A stretch of 64,000 bases of DNA, taken from Oryzomonas sp. Its GTDB lineage: Bacteria; Desulfobacterota; Desulfuromonadia; Geobacterales; Pseudopelobacteraceae. The DNA lies in NCBI GenBank assembly GCA_031292255.1, contig JARLHN010000039.1, positions 50,020 through 114,019 of the forward strand. The letters are read 5' to 3'. Positions 34,528 to 44,516 of this stretch are shown here, in pieces; position 1 is the first letter of the stretch, and each line of letters begins with the position of its first letter. The position numbers and the translations under genes are program-made. Under the pieces are notes generated by a model, which saw only the letters and a list, made by a program, of their open reading frames with translations, was not told where the DNA came from and made no database searches.

Positions 34528-35385
34528 TTGGAAGAGGGCGGCAGTAAAAAGTCCGGGTTCATCGAACTGGTGAACCGGTTCATGACCGGACGCAAAAAGA
34601 TCACCGAAGATGAAATCCACGATTTTATCGAAGCCAGCGAGGAAGAGGGCCTGGTCAACGAGGAAGAGAGCGAGATGATCCGCTCGATCTTCTCCCTCAG
34701 GACGACGGTGGTGCGCGAGATAATGGTGCCCCGCACCGAAATGGCCTGCGTGTCCGTGGAAGCCACCATCCCCGAGATTCTGGAAACCATCATCGCCTGC
34801 GGTCACTCCCGCATCCCGGTCTACGAGAACACCATGGACAACATCATAGGTCTGCTCTACGCCAAGGATTTGCTCAAATTCTGGGGCGACGGCAGGGATC
34901 AGCTCCGGGTGCGCGCCATCGCTCGCGCCCCCTACTTTATTCCCGAGACAAAGGACCTGGAGCAACTGCTCCAGGAGTTCAAGCGCAAACGGGTCCACCT
35001 TGCCATCGTCATCGACGAATACGGCGGCACCTCGGGACTGATCACCATCGAAGACCTGCTGGAACAGATCGTGGGCGACATTCAGGACGAATATGACCGG
35101 GAGGAGGCACTCTTCACGGCCAATGCCGACGGATCGATAACCGCCGATGCCCGCATGCCTGTGGAAGACCTGGAGGACTACTTCGACGTGGAGATCGAGC
35201 GGGACAAGTTCGACACCGTCGGCGGCCTGATCTTCCACATTACGGGCAAGATCCCCGCCATCGGCGATAAAATGGACGGTTCCGGCCTGCACCTGACCAT
35301 CCTGGATGCCGACGAGCGCAAGATAAAGCAGGTCCGCATCGCCCGCCTGGACGCCGTTGCCGGTAAAGAGCAGGGTAACGAGTGA
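34528..35385 (+). CDS. CorC/HlyC-type CBS domain protein
   Basis: This 285-residue soluble protein has two CBS domains (about 60-190; [13 protein letters not shown] and [28 protein letters not shown]). A C-terminal CorC_HlyC domain follows ([15 protein letters not shown]). It lacks the N-terminal DUF21 membrane part, like the short CorC of E. coli, which supports magnesium and cobalt efflux and sits before lnt in the same order as here. The start is TTG at 34528 with AGGAGGGAAAAGAA before it. Its stop overlaps lnt. Confidence 0.88.
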   Translation: MEEGGSKKSGFIELVNRFMTGRKKITEDEIHDFIEASEEEGLVNEEESEMIRSIFSLRTTVVREIMVPRTEMACVSVEATIPEILETIIACGHSRIPVYENTMDNIIGLLYAKDLLKFWGDGRDQLRVRAIARAPYFIPETKDLEQLLQEFKRKRVHLAIVIDEYGGTSGLITIEDLLEQIVGDIQDEYDREEALFTANADGSITADARMPVEDLEDYFDVEIERDKFDTVGGLIFHITGKIPAIGDKMDGSGLHLTILDADERKIKQVRIARLDAVAGKEQGNE

Positions 35386-36941
35386 TCCTTCCGGCCCCGC
35401 GTATCCATCTGACGGCATTCTTCGACCGGCAGGGTCTCCTGGCCATGGTCTCCGGTGCCCTGATCGCACTCTCCTTTCCCACGGCAGGACTCTCCCTGCT
35501 GGCCTGGATCGCCCTGATACCGCTTCTGATCTCCCTGGAACGGGTTTCCCTGCGCCAAGCGTTCCGCCTGGGCTTTACCTGCGGCCTGACCGCGTACGCC
35601 ATCATCCTCTACTGGATCAATATCGTCGTCACCCGCTACGGCCACCTCCCATGGGCGGTCAGCATCCCGCTCTATCTCGCGCTGGCGGTCTGGTTGGCCC
35701 TGTTTTACGGCTTGGCCACCCTGATCGCCCGTCACGGGGAATCGGCCGGGGTCAAGCAGGTCTTCACCCTGCCGGTGGCTTGGGTGGCGCTGGATTTTTT
35801 CCGCTCCTTCCTGCTCTCCGGCTTTCCCTGGGCCATGTTGGGGCACTCCCAGTACCGTATCCTCCCCTTGATACAGATTGCGGACCTGACCGGCGTCTAC
35901 GGCATCACGTTCTTGATCGTGCTGACCAACGTGGTCCTGTACCGTGTGCTCCGGGCAGTTTCCGGGGCCGGGGTCCCCTACCCCGCCAAAAGCGCCTTTT
36001 TACTCCTGGTGTTGTTCACCGCAACCCTCTTCTATGGTTTCAATCGTCTGAACGGAGAGGACCCGGTTCCGGACCCGGCGCTCAGGGTGGCCCTGATCCA
36101 GGGGAACATCGACCAGGATATCAAGTGGAGCCCGGACTTTCAGGAACAGACCATGGCAATCTACGAGCGGCTCACCCGCGAGGCTGCCCGCGGGGGCGTT
36201 GACCTGGTGGTCTGGCCGGAGAGCGCAGTCCCGTTCTTTTTCCAAGACCAACCCCGACAAGCGGAACGTATCCGCACCCTGGCACGGGAGATCAACGCCT
36301 TCATACTCTTCGGCAGCCCGGCCCACGAGCTCCGCAACAACACCCGCACCTTTCTCAACAGTGCCTTTCTCGTTGCCCCCAGCGGCGAAACCGTCGCCAG
36401 GGGAGACAAATTGCACCTGGTCCCCTTTGGCGAATATGTGCCGCTCAATCACCTGCTTCCCTTCGTCAACAAGCTGGTGGTGGGGATCGGCGACTTCTCC
36501 CCCGGCGAACACGCCGTTCTGCTTGATGTCGGCCGGACCCGGGTAGGCCTTCTGGTCTGTTACGAAGGGATATTCCCGGAGTTGGCCCGGGAATATGTTC
36601 GTAACGGCGCCCGCATTCTGGTGAACATCACCAACGATGCCTGGTACGGCCGTTCGTCGGCCCCCTTTCAGCACTTTTCCATCGCGGTGTTCCGCGCCGT
36701 GGAAACTCGAACACCGCTGCTCCGGGCCGCCAACACCGGCATAACCGCCATCATCGACCAGAACGGCCATATCCGCACCATGAGCAATCTCTTTCAGGAG
36801 GATTACCGCACCAGTGAAATCAAGCCGGGCAGCGGGGACTCCCTATACCTGAAAATAGGCGACTCGCCGGCCTGGTTGTGTGTTATCATCACAATTGGAG
36901 TGGTTCTGTTTGCCCGGTTCAGGCGGAAGAGGCCCCAGTAA
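35382..36941 (+). CDS. lnt: Apolipoprotein N-acyltransferase Lnt
   Basis: This 519-residue protein has about eight membrane helices in the N-terminal part and a periplasmic nitrilase-like domain with the catalytic Glu (WPESAVPF), Lys ([13 protein letters not shown]) and Cys ([12 protein letters not shown]). It adds the third acyl chain to the N-terminal cysteine of lipoproteins. The GTG start at 35382 overlaps the previous stop (GTGA). Its presence fits the lipoproteins seen in this window. A CCTCCCC / GGGGAGG hairpin follows the stop codon at about 36949-36967. Confidence 0.93.
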   Translation: MILPAPRIHLTAFFDRQGLLAMVSGALIALSFPTAGLSLLAWIALIPLLISLERVSLRQAFRLGFTCGLTAYAIILYWINIVVTRYGHLPWAVSIPLYLALAVWLALFYGLATLIARHGESAGVKQVFTLPVAWVALDFFRSFLLSGFPWAMLGHSQYRILPLIQIADLTGVYGITFLIVLTNVVLYRVLRAVSGAGVPYPAKSAFLLLVLFTATLFYGFNRLNGEDPVPDPALRVALIQGNIDQDIKWSPDFQEQTMAIYERLTREAARGGVDLVVWPESAVPFFFQDQPRQAERIRTLAREINAFILFGSPAHELRNNTRTFLNSAFLVAPSGETVARGDKLHLVPFGEYVPLNHLLPFVNKLVVGIGDFSPGEHAVLLDVGRTRVGLLVCYEGIFPELAREYVRNGARILVNITNDAWYGRSSAPFQHFSIAVFRAVETRTPLLRAANTGITAIIDQNGHIRTMSNLFQEDYRTSEIKPGSGDSLYLKIGDSPAWLCVIITIGVVLFARFRRKRPQ

Positions 36942-37034
36942 AAGAACTCCTCCCCGCTGGGGGAGGGGACCTGTAGTAAAAGTTTAGCTGGAGATTGGTT
37001 CCACTGAGAAATTACAATCAAGGAGTACTGAAAC

Positions 37035-38154
37035 ATGTTTCGTGAAGAAATAGCCAGCGTGAAGGATTTTGAAGAACGTATCGCCAAACTTCGGGGGTCT
37101 CTTTGACGTAGACGCCAAACGGGAATCTCTCCAGGAGATCGAGGCCCAGATCGCTGCGCCCGGGTTCTGGGATGCAGTGGACAGATCCCAGGAGGTCCTC
37201 CGCAGGCGCACAGCCCTGGAAAAGCTCCTCCAGGGCTGGGACGCACTCGTCCGGCAGTTGGACGACGTCCGGGTGATGATCGAACTGGGGGAGGAGGCCC
37301 AGGACGAGGCGGCCCTTGCGGAGGTCGCGGAAATGAACCGGCGCATCAAGGAAGGCATCGAGGCGGCCGAATTTCAGCGCATGCTCTCCGGCACCCATGA
37401 CCGCAACTCCTGCTTCCTCTCCATCAATCCCGGGGCCGGCGGAACGGAATCCCAGGACTGGGCCGAGATGCTGCTGCGCATGTACCTGCGCTACTGCGAA
37501 AAGAAGGGTTGGAAGACCACCATCACCGACTACCAGGCCGGAGACGAGGCGGGCATCAAATCGGTAACCTTCAGCGTCAGCGGCGAGTACGCCTACGGCC
37601 ATCTCAAGGCCGAGGCGGGCATCCACCGCCTGGTGCGCATCTCCCCCTTTGACAGCAATGCCCGCCGCCATACCTCATTTGCCTCGGTATACGCCTTTCC
37701 CGAGATAGAGGAAGAGGATATCAGCATCAAGATCGCCGACTCCGACCTCCGCGTGGATACGTTCCGTTCCAGCGGCGCCGGCGGCCAGCACGTCAACACC
37801 ACCGACTCGGCCGTACGCATCACCCATCTGCCCACAGGCATCGTGGTGGCCTGCCAGAGCGAGCGGAGCCAAATCCTCAACCGTGCCACCGCCATGAAGG
37901 TGCTGCGAGCCAAGCTGTACGAGCGGGAGGTGGAGGAGCGGAGCGCCAAGGCCTCCGAGATTGCCGCTGAAAAGAAGGAGATCGGCTGGGGAAGCCAGAT
38001 CCGCTCCTATGTGCTGCACCCCTACAAGATGGTCAAGGACCTGAGGACCGGGGTGGAATCGGGCAACCCGGACGCGGTGCTGGATGGGGCTCTGGAGGAT
38101 TTCGTGGTTGCATACTTGATGGGGGTGCGCCGCCAGACGAACGACGTGGAATAG
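37035..38154 (+). CDS. prfB: Peptide chain release factor 2 (programmed +1 frameshift)
   Basis: The first 23 codons run from the ATG at 37035 to CTT, then an in-frame TGA stands at 37104-37106; reading continues in the +1 frame from 37105 for 349 codons (372 residues in all). The protein has GGQ in SGAGGQHVNTTDSAVR and the SPF anticodon motif in RISPFDSNARRHTS, so it is RF2, which reads UGA and UAA. AAGGAG stands before the ATG. Autoregulation by RF2 level through the frameshift is the known behaviour of this gene. A terminator follows. Confidence 0.95.
37091..37107 (+). promoter_or_regulatory. RF2 +1 frameshift site
   Basis: CTT TGA C at 37101-37107 is the usual RF2 slip site, with a Shine-Dalgarno-like GGGGG at 37093-37097, three bases before CTT. 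Slow termination at UGA when RF2 is scarce pushes the ribosome into the +1 frame. Confidence 0.93.
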
Positions 38155-38170
38155 TCGCGGGCCGGCCGAC

Positions 38171-38213
38171 AAAAAAAGCCGCACTCCGGAGTTGACCGGG
38201 GAACGGCTTTTAC
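38171..38213 (+). terminator. Intrinsic terminator after prfB
   Basis: AAAAGCCG and CGGCTTTT form an 8-bp stem, with an A-run before and a T-rich stretch after. It can work in both directions, so it may also end the minus-strand gene at 38239. Confidence 0.75.
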
Positions 38214-38238
38214 TTTACTCACTTTATCGAACTGCGGA

Positions 38239-38622
38239 CTATACCCTGGCGCTCACCGAAGAGCCGGAGCGCATCATGAGGTCCGCCGTTCGCGCCATCA
38301 AAACCGGCGGCGTCTGGTACACCAAGGAGTTTTTGCTGTCCATGTACCTGACGCGCAGAGCGCCTTTCCAGTTGTAGACAAACAGTACCGCACCGATCCT
38401 GCCGGCGGTTGTGCTGCTCCATTGCACGGGACTCGCCTTCACGACGTTCTGCACCTTGCCCTGCAAGGTGACCGTGTCAACCGAGGGGGCTTTCACCCCT
38501 TGGCCAGCCGTGCTGCTGTCCGTCGCTGAAACGAGCGTTTCGGCCCCGCCGGATGCCTGACCGGCAACCGTCGTTGCGTCCGTTGCCGCCACCCCGCCTG
38601 CCGCTACCGAATTTGTCGTCAT
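38239..38622 (-). CDS. Unknown protein with Ala/Thr/Ser-rich N-terminus
   Basis: The 127-residue protein begins with about 45 residues rich in Ala, Thr, Ser and Gly (TTNSVAAGGVAATDATTVAG), which look disordered. The second half is compact, with TVTLQGKVQNVVKASPVQW and VLFVYNWKGALRVRYM. The pattern of strands in the second half does not match a family I know. The ATG lies behind GGGAGTGAAACATC. Its codon use is ordinary. Confidence 0.6.
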   Translation of the reverse strand: MTTNSVAAGGVAATDATTVAGQASGGAETLVSATDSSTAGQGVKAPSVDTVTLQGKVQNVVKASPVQWSSTTAGRIGAVLFVYNWKGALRVRYMDSKNSLVYQTPPVLMARTADLMMRSGSSVSARV

Positions 38623-38947
38623 GATGTTTCACTCCCTTCAGAGCAAGGGTATGCGGAACAAGATATTGTTAAACATTTTTACTCAAAATTATTATAATCC
38701 TCAAAAATACTTATATCAATTATTTTTTTCTTGTCAAGTGCATGCGACCGCCGGGCGGGACATTTACCCTTCCCAGAACCGTATCCAGGCGGGCGGACGT
38801 GCCGTTCGGTATAAAAAGTTCTTTACTCGCGACAACCAATTATGGATACTGTTTTCCTATGCTGTTATTTAGGGGAATGGATCAACCGCACGGGACAATG
38901 GTTGTATTCGACCCTTTTCACCTCATGATAAAGACCACTTTCGAGCC
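38623..38947. other. AT-rich intergenic region, no gene seen
   Basis: 325 bp between divergent genes. The first part is AT-rich (about 38660-38740) and should hold promoters for both sides. No repeat or structured element is evident. Confidence 0.4.
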
Positions 38948-39817
38948 ATGTTCTCAACCTTCAAACCAGTCATCACAGCAAGCCTGCTCGCCATCCTCCT
39001 CCTTCTCGGGGCAGAAGGACACGCTGCCTCATCATCGGGGCTGAACCGGCTGGGCTACGCCATCCAGATGGGGGCCTTCTCCGATGTGAAGAATGCGGAG
39101 CGCTTTGCCGCCGCCCTCCAAAGGAAAGGGATCGAGGCCTTTTACTTCCGCAAGGACAACGGCATCTACGCCGTGCGTTTCGGCGATTTCGCCACCAAGG
39201 ACAAGGCTCGGGACGCGGCCCAGAGACTGGTGGCGGACCGGCTGATCAACGGCTTCTATATCGCCCCTCCCCACGAGATCGTCTTTGCCCGCCCCAAGGA
39301 AGCGGGTTGGCAGAATCCGCCTCAGAAGGAGATTATTTCCCCCCGTCTCGCCGAGGTTCCCAAAACACCGAAAGACAAGGGCAAAGGGGGAACAGGGGAG
39401 ATGAGGGAGAGCGCGCGTCAGAGGCCTGCACGGGAATCCGGGGACATGGGTGTCATCGCTGCCCGTACCGCCGAACGTTTCGTGGGCATCCCCTACCGCT
39501 GGGGAGGCGAGAATGTGGTGGACGGCATGGATTGCAGCGGCTTTGTGCGGGCGGTATACAACCTGTGCGGCCTCAGCATTCCGCGGAACTCCCGGGACCA
39601 GTACAAGGCCGGCGACCCGGTGTTGAAGGATGCCCTGCGGGACGGGGACCTGGTCTTTTTCGGATCATCGGCCGACAGCATCAACCACGTCGGCATTTAC
39701 GTGGGAAACGGCAAGTTCGTGCACGCCCCCCGCCGCGGCGAAGACATCAGGCTATCAGGCGTTGACGAGAGCTACTTCGAGAAACGCTTTATCGGCGCAC
39801 GCAGGTATTTTCAGTAG
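38948..39817 (+). CDS. SPOR and NlpC/P60 domain peptidoglycan hydrolase
   Basis: This 289-residue protein has a signal peptide (about 1-26, GAEGHAAS) and a SPOR domain at about 35-105 (LGYAIQMGAFSDVKNAERFAA). A basic linker follows, then a C-terminal NlpC/P60 domain (about 165-289) with the catalytic Cys in DGMDCSGFVRAVY and His in INHVGIYVGNGKFVHAP. It should cleave stem peptides of peptidoglycan; the SPOR domain targets denuded septal glycan, so a role in cell division is likely. The start ATG at 38948 has only a weak binding site. Confidence 0.88.
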   Translation: MFSTFKPVITASLLAILLLLGAEGHAASSSGLNRLGYAIQMGAFSDVKNAERFAAALQRKGIEAFYFRKDNGIYAVRFGDFATKDKARDAAQRLVADRLINGFYIAPPHEIVFARPKEAGWQNPPQKEIISPRLAEVPKTPKDKGKGGTGEMRESARQRPARESGDMGVIAARTAERFVGIPYRWGGENVVDGMDCSGFVRAVYNLCGLSIPRNSRDQYKAGDPVLKDALRDGDLVFFGSSADSINHVGIYVGNGKFVHAPRRGEDIRLSGVDESYFEKRFIGARRYFQ

Positions 39818-39834
39818 ACGACCACGAGGTTACG

Positions 39835-41076
39835 ATGGCATTTATCAAACCGTTCCGGGCGCTGCGCCCACCCAAGGGATTGGCCGAGAAGGTGGCGGCC
39901 CTCCCCTATGACGTGATGAACGTCGAAGAGGCACGCCTGATGGCGGCCGGCAACCCCAACAGCTTTCTGCACGTCTCCCGGCCCGAGATCGACCTTGCCG
40001 CCGACATCGATCCCCACGACGAACCGGTCTATGTGCAGGGGAGCAAAAACCTGGCGGATTTCATCCGGCGCGGCGCCCTGGTCCTGGACGAGAGAGAATG
40101 TTTCTACGTCTATCGCCAGAGCATGGGGGAGATCACCCAAACCGGGTTGGTGGTCTGCACCAGCGTGGACGACTATCAGTCCGGCGTGATCAAGAAGCAC
40201 GAACTCACCAGGGCCGACAAGGAGGATGACCGGGTCAAGCATATCGATTACCTGGACGCCAACGACGAACCGGTATTCTATCTCTCCCGCTCCAGCGCGG
40301 AGATCGAGGCGATCATCTCGGAGATCGCGGCTGCCCCCCCTGAATACGACTTCGCCACCGACGATGGCGTCAACCACACCCTCTGGATCGTCGCCGACCA
40401 AGGGTTGATCGACCGGCTTACCACCCTGTTCGCGGCCGTTCCCCGCCTGTACGTGGCTGACGGCCATCACCGTAGCGCCGCCGCCGGGAGGGTGCGCGAG
40501 CTGCGCCGGCAGAAGAATCCGGGCCATACCGGCCAGGAGGAGTACAATGTCTTCCTCACCGTCATCTTCCCCGAAACCCAACTCAACATCATGCCCTACA
40601 ACCGGGCCGTAAAGGACTTGAACGGCCAGAGCCCGGCAGAGTTCATGGCCCGTGTGGAGGAAGCCTTCACACTCCTCCCCTCCCCGGTCCCGGTCGTACC
40701 GTGTGAGCGCCACCAGTTCGGCATGTACCTGGAGGGCCGCTGGTATCAGCTCCATGCCCGCGATACCGTTATCGATGAATCGGACACGGTCGGACGGCTG
40801 GATGTATCGATCCTCCAGAACCGTCTGCTCGACCCGGTCCTGGGCATCCGCGACCCCCGCACCGACAAACGCATCCATTTCGTCGGCGGCATCAGGGGGA
40901 ACGAGGAACTGGCGAAACTGGTGAATTCCGGCGAATATGCCGTGGCCTTTTCCCTCTATCCCACTTCGATCCGCGAGTTGATCGAACTGGCCGACCAGGA
41001 CCGGATCATGCCCCCCAAATCCACCTGGTTCGAACCCAAGCTGAGGAGCGGCCTCTTCGTGCACCGCCTCTCCTGA
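39835..41076 (+). CDS. DUF1015 family protein
   Basis: This 413-residue soluble protein has the family's typical start (FIKPFRALRPPKGLAEKVAA followed by LPYDVMNVEEAR) and YVADGHHRSAAAGRVRELRR in the middle, with a histidine cluster that could be catalytic. DUF1015 proteins are widespread with unknown activity and often lie near serine or phosphoglycerate metabolism genes. CGAGGTTACG precedes the ATG. The next gene (a sirtuin) starts 11 bp downstream. Confidence 0.85.
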   Translation: MAFIKPFRALRPPKGLAEKVAALPYDVMNVEEARLMAAGNPNSFLHVSRPEIDLAADIDPHDEPVYVQGSKNLADFIRRGALVLDERECFYVYRQSMGEITQTGLVVCTSVDDYQSGVIKKHELTRADKEDDRVKHIDYLDANDEPVFYLSRSSAEIEAIISEIAAAPPEYDFATDDGVNHTLWIVADQGLIDRLTTLFAAVPRLYVADGHHRSAAAGRVRELRRQKNPGHTGQEEYNVFLTVIFPETQLNIMPYNRAVKDLNGQSPAEFMARVEEAFTLLPSPVPVVPCERHQFGMYLEGRWYQLHARDTVIDESDTVGRLDVSILQNRLLDPVLGIRDPRTDKRIHFVGGIRGNEELAKLVNSGEYAVAFSLYPTSIRELIELADQDRIMPPKSTWFEPKLRSGLFVHRLS

Positions 41077-41087
41077 CCCGGCCGTTC

Positions 41088-41897
41088 ATGTTCCAACGTG
41101 CTGCGCAAGCGATCGGGGAGGCCGAGGTGGTCATCATCACCGCCGGCGCAGGCATGGGGGTTGACTCCGGCCTGCCCGACTTCCGCGGTACCCAGGGTTT
41201 CTGGAACAGTTATCCACCCTATGCCCGGCTGGGCATCTCCTTCGAGGAAGCCGCCAACCCCGAACACTTTGAGCGCGATCCGGCCTTCGGCTGGGGTTTT
41301 TACGGGCACCGCACCAACCTGTACCGCGCCACGGTCCCCCACGAAGGTTTTCACATCTTGCAGGCATGGATCGAGCGGAACAGGGCCGCCTCGTTCGTGG
41401 TAACCTCCAATGTGGACGGCCAGTTCCAGAAGGCCGGCTACCCGGAGTCGCGCATCCTCGAGGTGCACGGCTCGATCCATTGGTTGCAGTGCACGACGCC
41501 GTGCTGTCGGCGCATCTGGGCCAACCAGGAAGAGATCCCCGTCAACCGTGAAACCATGCGGGCCCGCGTCATTCCCCGCTGCATCTCCTGCGGAGCCGTG
41601 AGCCGCCCCAATATCCTCATGTTCGGTGATTATACCTGGCTTTCCGAGCGTACCACGGAACAGGAGCGCTGTTTCAGCCGGTTCTGCGCGGATCTCCGCG
41701 GTCGGCGCACCGTCGTGATCGAGTTGGGGGCCGGGCGGGCTGTTCCAACCATCCGCTATGCCTCGGAGCGGCTCGGCGCCCGGCCCAATACCACGGTAAT
41801 CCGCATCAATCCTCGGGAAGCGGAGATCGACACCCCCCACCTGTCGCTCCCCTGCGGTGCACTTGAGGCGTTGCGGGGCATCGCGGAATACCTTTGA
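41088..41897 (+). CDS. SIR2 family NAD-dependent protein deacylase
   Basis: This 269-residue protein has the sirtuin NAD motif ITAGAGMGVDSGLPDFRG, TSNVDGQFQKAGY, and the catalytic His in EVHGSIHWLQC. It also has a four-Cys zinc site (LQCTTPC and PRCISCG) and a late ELGAGRAVPTIR. It should remove acyl groups from lysine with use of NAD. Compared with the classic form, the NAD motif starts ITAGAGMG in place of xTGAGxS. It is probably co-transcribed with the DUF1015 gene. Confidence 0.85.
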   Translation: MFQRAAQAIGEAEVVIITAGAGMGVDSGLPDFRGTQGFWNSYPPYARLGISFEEAANPEHFERDPAFGWGFYGHRTNLYRATVPHEGFHILQAWIERNRAASFVVTSNVDGQFQKAGYPESRILEVHGSIHWLQCTTPCCRRIWANQEEIPVNRETMRARVIPRCISCGAVSRPNILMFGDYTWLSERTTEQERCFSRFCADLRGRRTVVIELGAGRAVPTIRYASERLGARPNTTVIRINPREAEIDTPHLSLPCGALEALRGIAEYL

Positions 41898-41943
41898 TAC
41901 CATCTTGATTCCTCTGGATATTTTCACTCGCGAAGCATATAAC

Positions 41944-42105
41944 AGTGTCCCGTGCAGTTAGTTCGTACTCGTAATTCCGGTTCTTAAGACCTTTGCCGTC
42001 GTTGCGGCTCCTTGATGCAGGCCCTGCTACACCTGCGTCGCCGCGCCTTGGCATCAGCCAAAATAGCAAAGCAATTACTTCCCACGACTAACCGCACGAT
42101 ACACT
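41944..42105 (-). repeat. 162-bp foldback repeat, copy C (inverted)
   Basis: Same unit in the opposite orientation; ends AGTGTCCCGTGCAGTTAGT and GACTAACCGCACGATACACT. It lies between the sirtuin gene and the gene at 42150. Confidence 0.9.
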
Positions 42106-42149
42106 AGCCAGAAACAGGTTTGACCATCTGTCGCAAAAAGGAACCGGTA

Positions 42150-42956
42150 ATGTTTAAAAGACCACTGTCCGAGGAAACCCGTAACGCGATCATCCTGGTC
42201 ATCGTCGTGGTCGTGACCCCCATCCTGTTCTACTTCCTCAATAATTTTTTCAACTCCGGCACTTCGGCCATCCCCGAGGCCAAGGAGAAGGAGAAAACCG
42301 TCATTGTCTCGGAGGCCGAAAAGGCGGACATCCTCACCAAGGCCACCGCCAAACCGGTCACACAAACCGTACGCGATGCGATGAGCCAGGGAGACTACTC
42401 CACGGCCCACCTGCAACTGAGCAAGGTCCCCAAGGATTCGCCGGAATACGAGGAACTTCGCAAGCAACTGGCTTCCGAACCGCGCGCCCGCAAGCTTCCC
42501 GGCGTAAGGAAAGAGGCGGTTACGAGCCAAAGCCCCCTGCGCTATCTTGACGAATCAACCCCCCACGACAGATTCAGCGATGGGATCTACCTCTACCTGG
42601 TGGAAATTTCCGGCAGCGTCTGGCCGAAGTTCTGCATCCAGTCGGTAGGCAAACGGCCGCTCGACATAACCGGCTTCCGAATAAAGGCCGATGGGAAGAC
42701 CTTTACCATACCGGCCCTTGACATCAAGTCGGAGAGATCCCCCGCCAAGGTCGCCGAGTATTACGACGCCCCGGTCGATCAGCAGTCCTACGACGCCATG
42801 CGCGCTTTGATCAAGGCGCGCAAGGCATCACTTGCGTACATCGGGAGGTCGGGGGAGCGGGTGCGTGAAATTACCGATAACGAGAAAAAAGGGTTTGGCA
42901 GGATGATGGATGCCTATGCCGCCCTGGGCGGAAACTTTGCATTTATCCGGCATTGA
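42150..42956 (+). CDS. Anchored membrane protein, unknown
   Basis: This 268-residue protein has a single N-terminal membrane helix (about 13-30), then a helical region (SQGDYSTAHLQLSKVPKDSPEYEELRKQL) like half a TPR. A beta-rich C-terminal domain follows (YLYLVEISGSVWPKFCIQSVGKRPLDITGFRIKADGK). It probably faces the periplasm. I start at 42150, behind AAGGAACC; a start at 42120 is the longer form. Not assigned to a family. A strong hairpin follows the stop. Confidence 0.65.
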   Translation: MFKRPLSEETRNAIILVIVVVVTPILFYFLNNFFNSGTSAIPEAKEKEKTVIVSEAEKADILTKATAKPVTQTVRDAMSQGDYSTAHLQLSKVPKDSPEYEELRKQLASEPRARKLPGVRKEAVTSQSPLRYLDESTPHDRFSDGIYLYLVEISGSVWPKFCIQSVGKRPLDITGFRIKADGKTFTIPALDIKSERSPAKVAEYYDAPVDQQSYDAMRALIKARKASLAYIGRSGERVREITDNEKKGFGRMMDAYAALGGNFAFIRH

Positions 42957-42983
42957 CGGCAGGGGAAGACATAAAGGCATCAA

Positions 42984-43023
42984 GACCGTAGGGGCGGGGG
43001 TACATCGCCCCTACGGTCGTTTT
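42984..43023 (+). terminator. Intrinsic terminator, 13-bp stem
   Basis: GACCGTAGGGGCG (42984-42996) pairs perfectly with CGCCCCTACGGTC (43006-43018), followed by GTTTTA. It lies between convergent genes and can serve both. Confidence 0.75.
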
Positions 43024-43045
43024 ACGGATTATGGTTCGTTTCCTG

Positions 43046-44509
43046 TCATTTTACTTTCGTGTCGTTCGTGCTTTTCGTGGACAAACTCTTTTCCGGGTCT
43101 ATTGCGCCTGCCCCAACCATCCCCATCTCCCCACCCAGTGCCTGATAGAGCGTCATCTGGTTCTTGAGACGGTTCAGACGGTTTGCCGCCAGGCTCTTCT
43201 CGGCGCTGCGCCGGCTCTCCTGCGTATCCAGCCAGGACTGCAGCGCGGTATATCCCGCGCGGTACCGGACCTCCGCCAGATCTTCGGCCCGCCGGGTCAG
43301 TGACAGTGCCTCCTCCAATTGCTTCCCCTCCGCCTCGTACTGGGCGTGGCCCGACAGGGCGTTTTCCACGTCGCCCAGGGCGGCGTACAGGGTCTGGCGG
43401 AACGTGACCACCGCAGTCTGGTAGTCCGCCTCCGAAATCTTCACGTTCAACTGCATGGTGTTCCATTGCAAAAACGGCAGGGTCAGACCGGCGCCCAAGG
43501 CGGCGACCGGGTTTTGCAGCACGTTCGCCAGGCTGGTGCTGCTGCTGCCGAGGCTCCCGGTCAGGGTGAACACGGGATAGTAGCCGGCCCGGGTGGCATC
43601 GACGTTTGCCAGGTATTCCCGCAGGCGCAGTTCGGCGGCATGCACATCTGGCCTTTGGCCGAGCAGGCTGGCCGGCAAGCCGGCCTCCACAACGGGAAGC
43701 GGGCCATCCGGCAAGCTTCCCCGTTCGGCCACGCTGCTCTCCGGCGCCTGGTCAAACAGGATCGCCAAGGCGTTGCGCGCCTCCACGCGCTGTTGCAGCA
43801 ACTCGGTCAGGTTGGCCTTTTGAGTGGCGACCGACTGCCGGGCCTGGACCAGATCCACGCCGGAAACGGCGCCGGCCCGGTACTTCACCTCCACCAGCGC
43901 CAGGGTCTTCTCCGCATAGGCGATGCTCGCCTCGCTGGTGTCGATGAGCTGGTTCAGGTAGGCAACCTGCCAGTAATCCGCCGCCGTGGTGCCGATCAGC
44001 GTAAGGGCCGTGCTCTGCCGGTCCACCTCCGTGGCTTCGGCCTCCCAGCGGCTGGCATCCCGCGCAGCGGCAAGCCTGCCCCACAGGTCCACCTCGTAGC
44101 TCAGAGACCCCGTAACGCTGTGGGCCTGGGTATCGGCATGGTGCTTCAGGTCCCGGCTGATGCTGCTGCTGGCATCGACGCTCACGGAAGGAGTCAGGTT
44201 GGTATCGGTCAGCCGGGAGGTGAGCTGAGCCCGGCGGACCTTGATGGCGGCCGCGGCCAGGTCGTTATTGGTCGTGAGCGCCCGGTCGATCAGTTTGTCC
44301 AGCAGCGGGTCGTTGAACCCCTTCCACCACTGTTCCCGGTTTGCCACTGCCGTCCCGGTGGTGGCCGTTCCCTGCCACTGTCCGGGCAGGGTAACCTGGG
44401 GCTCGGCATAGTCGTTGCGGGGCAGAAGACTGCACCCGCCCGTCAGCAGGGTAGCGGTGAGAAACAGGGCAACGGCCCGCCCGTGGGGATGTGTAAAGTA
44501 CCCGGTCAT
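43046..44509 (-). CDS. TolC-family outer-membrane efflux lipoprotein (NodT type)
   Basis: This 487-residue protein has a lipobox (LLTGGC, Cys 26) and two repeated outer-membrane efflux halves (LAAAAIKVRRAQL and VKISEADYQTAVVTFRQTLYAAL...). It forms the trimeric exit duct of a tripartite pump. It is the last gene of the macA-macB operon, 7 bp after macB. Confidence 0.9.
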   Translation of the reverse strand: MTGYFTHPHGRAVALFLTATLLTGGCSLLPRNDYAEPQVTLPGQWQGTATTGTAVANREQWWKGFNDPLLDKLIDRALTTNNDLAAAAIKVRRAQLTSRLTDTNLTPSVSVDASSSISRDLKHHADTQAHSVTGSLSYEVDLWGRLAAARDASRWEAEATEVDRQSTALTLIGTTAADYWQVAYLNQLIDTSEASIAYAEKTLALVEVKYRAGAVSGVDLVQARQSVATQKANLTELLQQRVEARNALAILFDQAPESSVAERGSLPDGPLPVVEAGLPASLLGQRPDVHAAELRLREYLANVDATRAGYYPVFTLTGSLGSSSTSLANVLQNPVAALGAGLTLPFLQWNTMQLNVKISEADYQTAVVTFRQTLYAALGDVENALSGHAQYEAEGKQLEEALSLTRRAEDLAEVRYRAGYTALQSWLDTQESRRSAEKSLAANRLNRLKNQMTLYQALGGEMGMVGAGAIDPEKSLSTKSTNDTKVK

Positions 44510-44516
44510 GATGATG

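Noticed and set aside
41944-42105. Repeat copies as attachment sites of an integrated element
   Set aside because: There is no integrase or phage gene between the copies and the genes between them look chromosomal.
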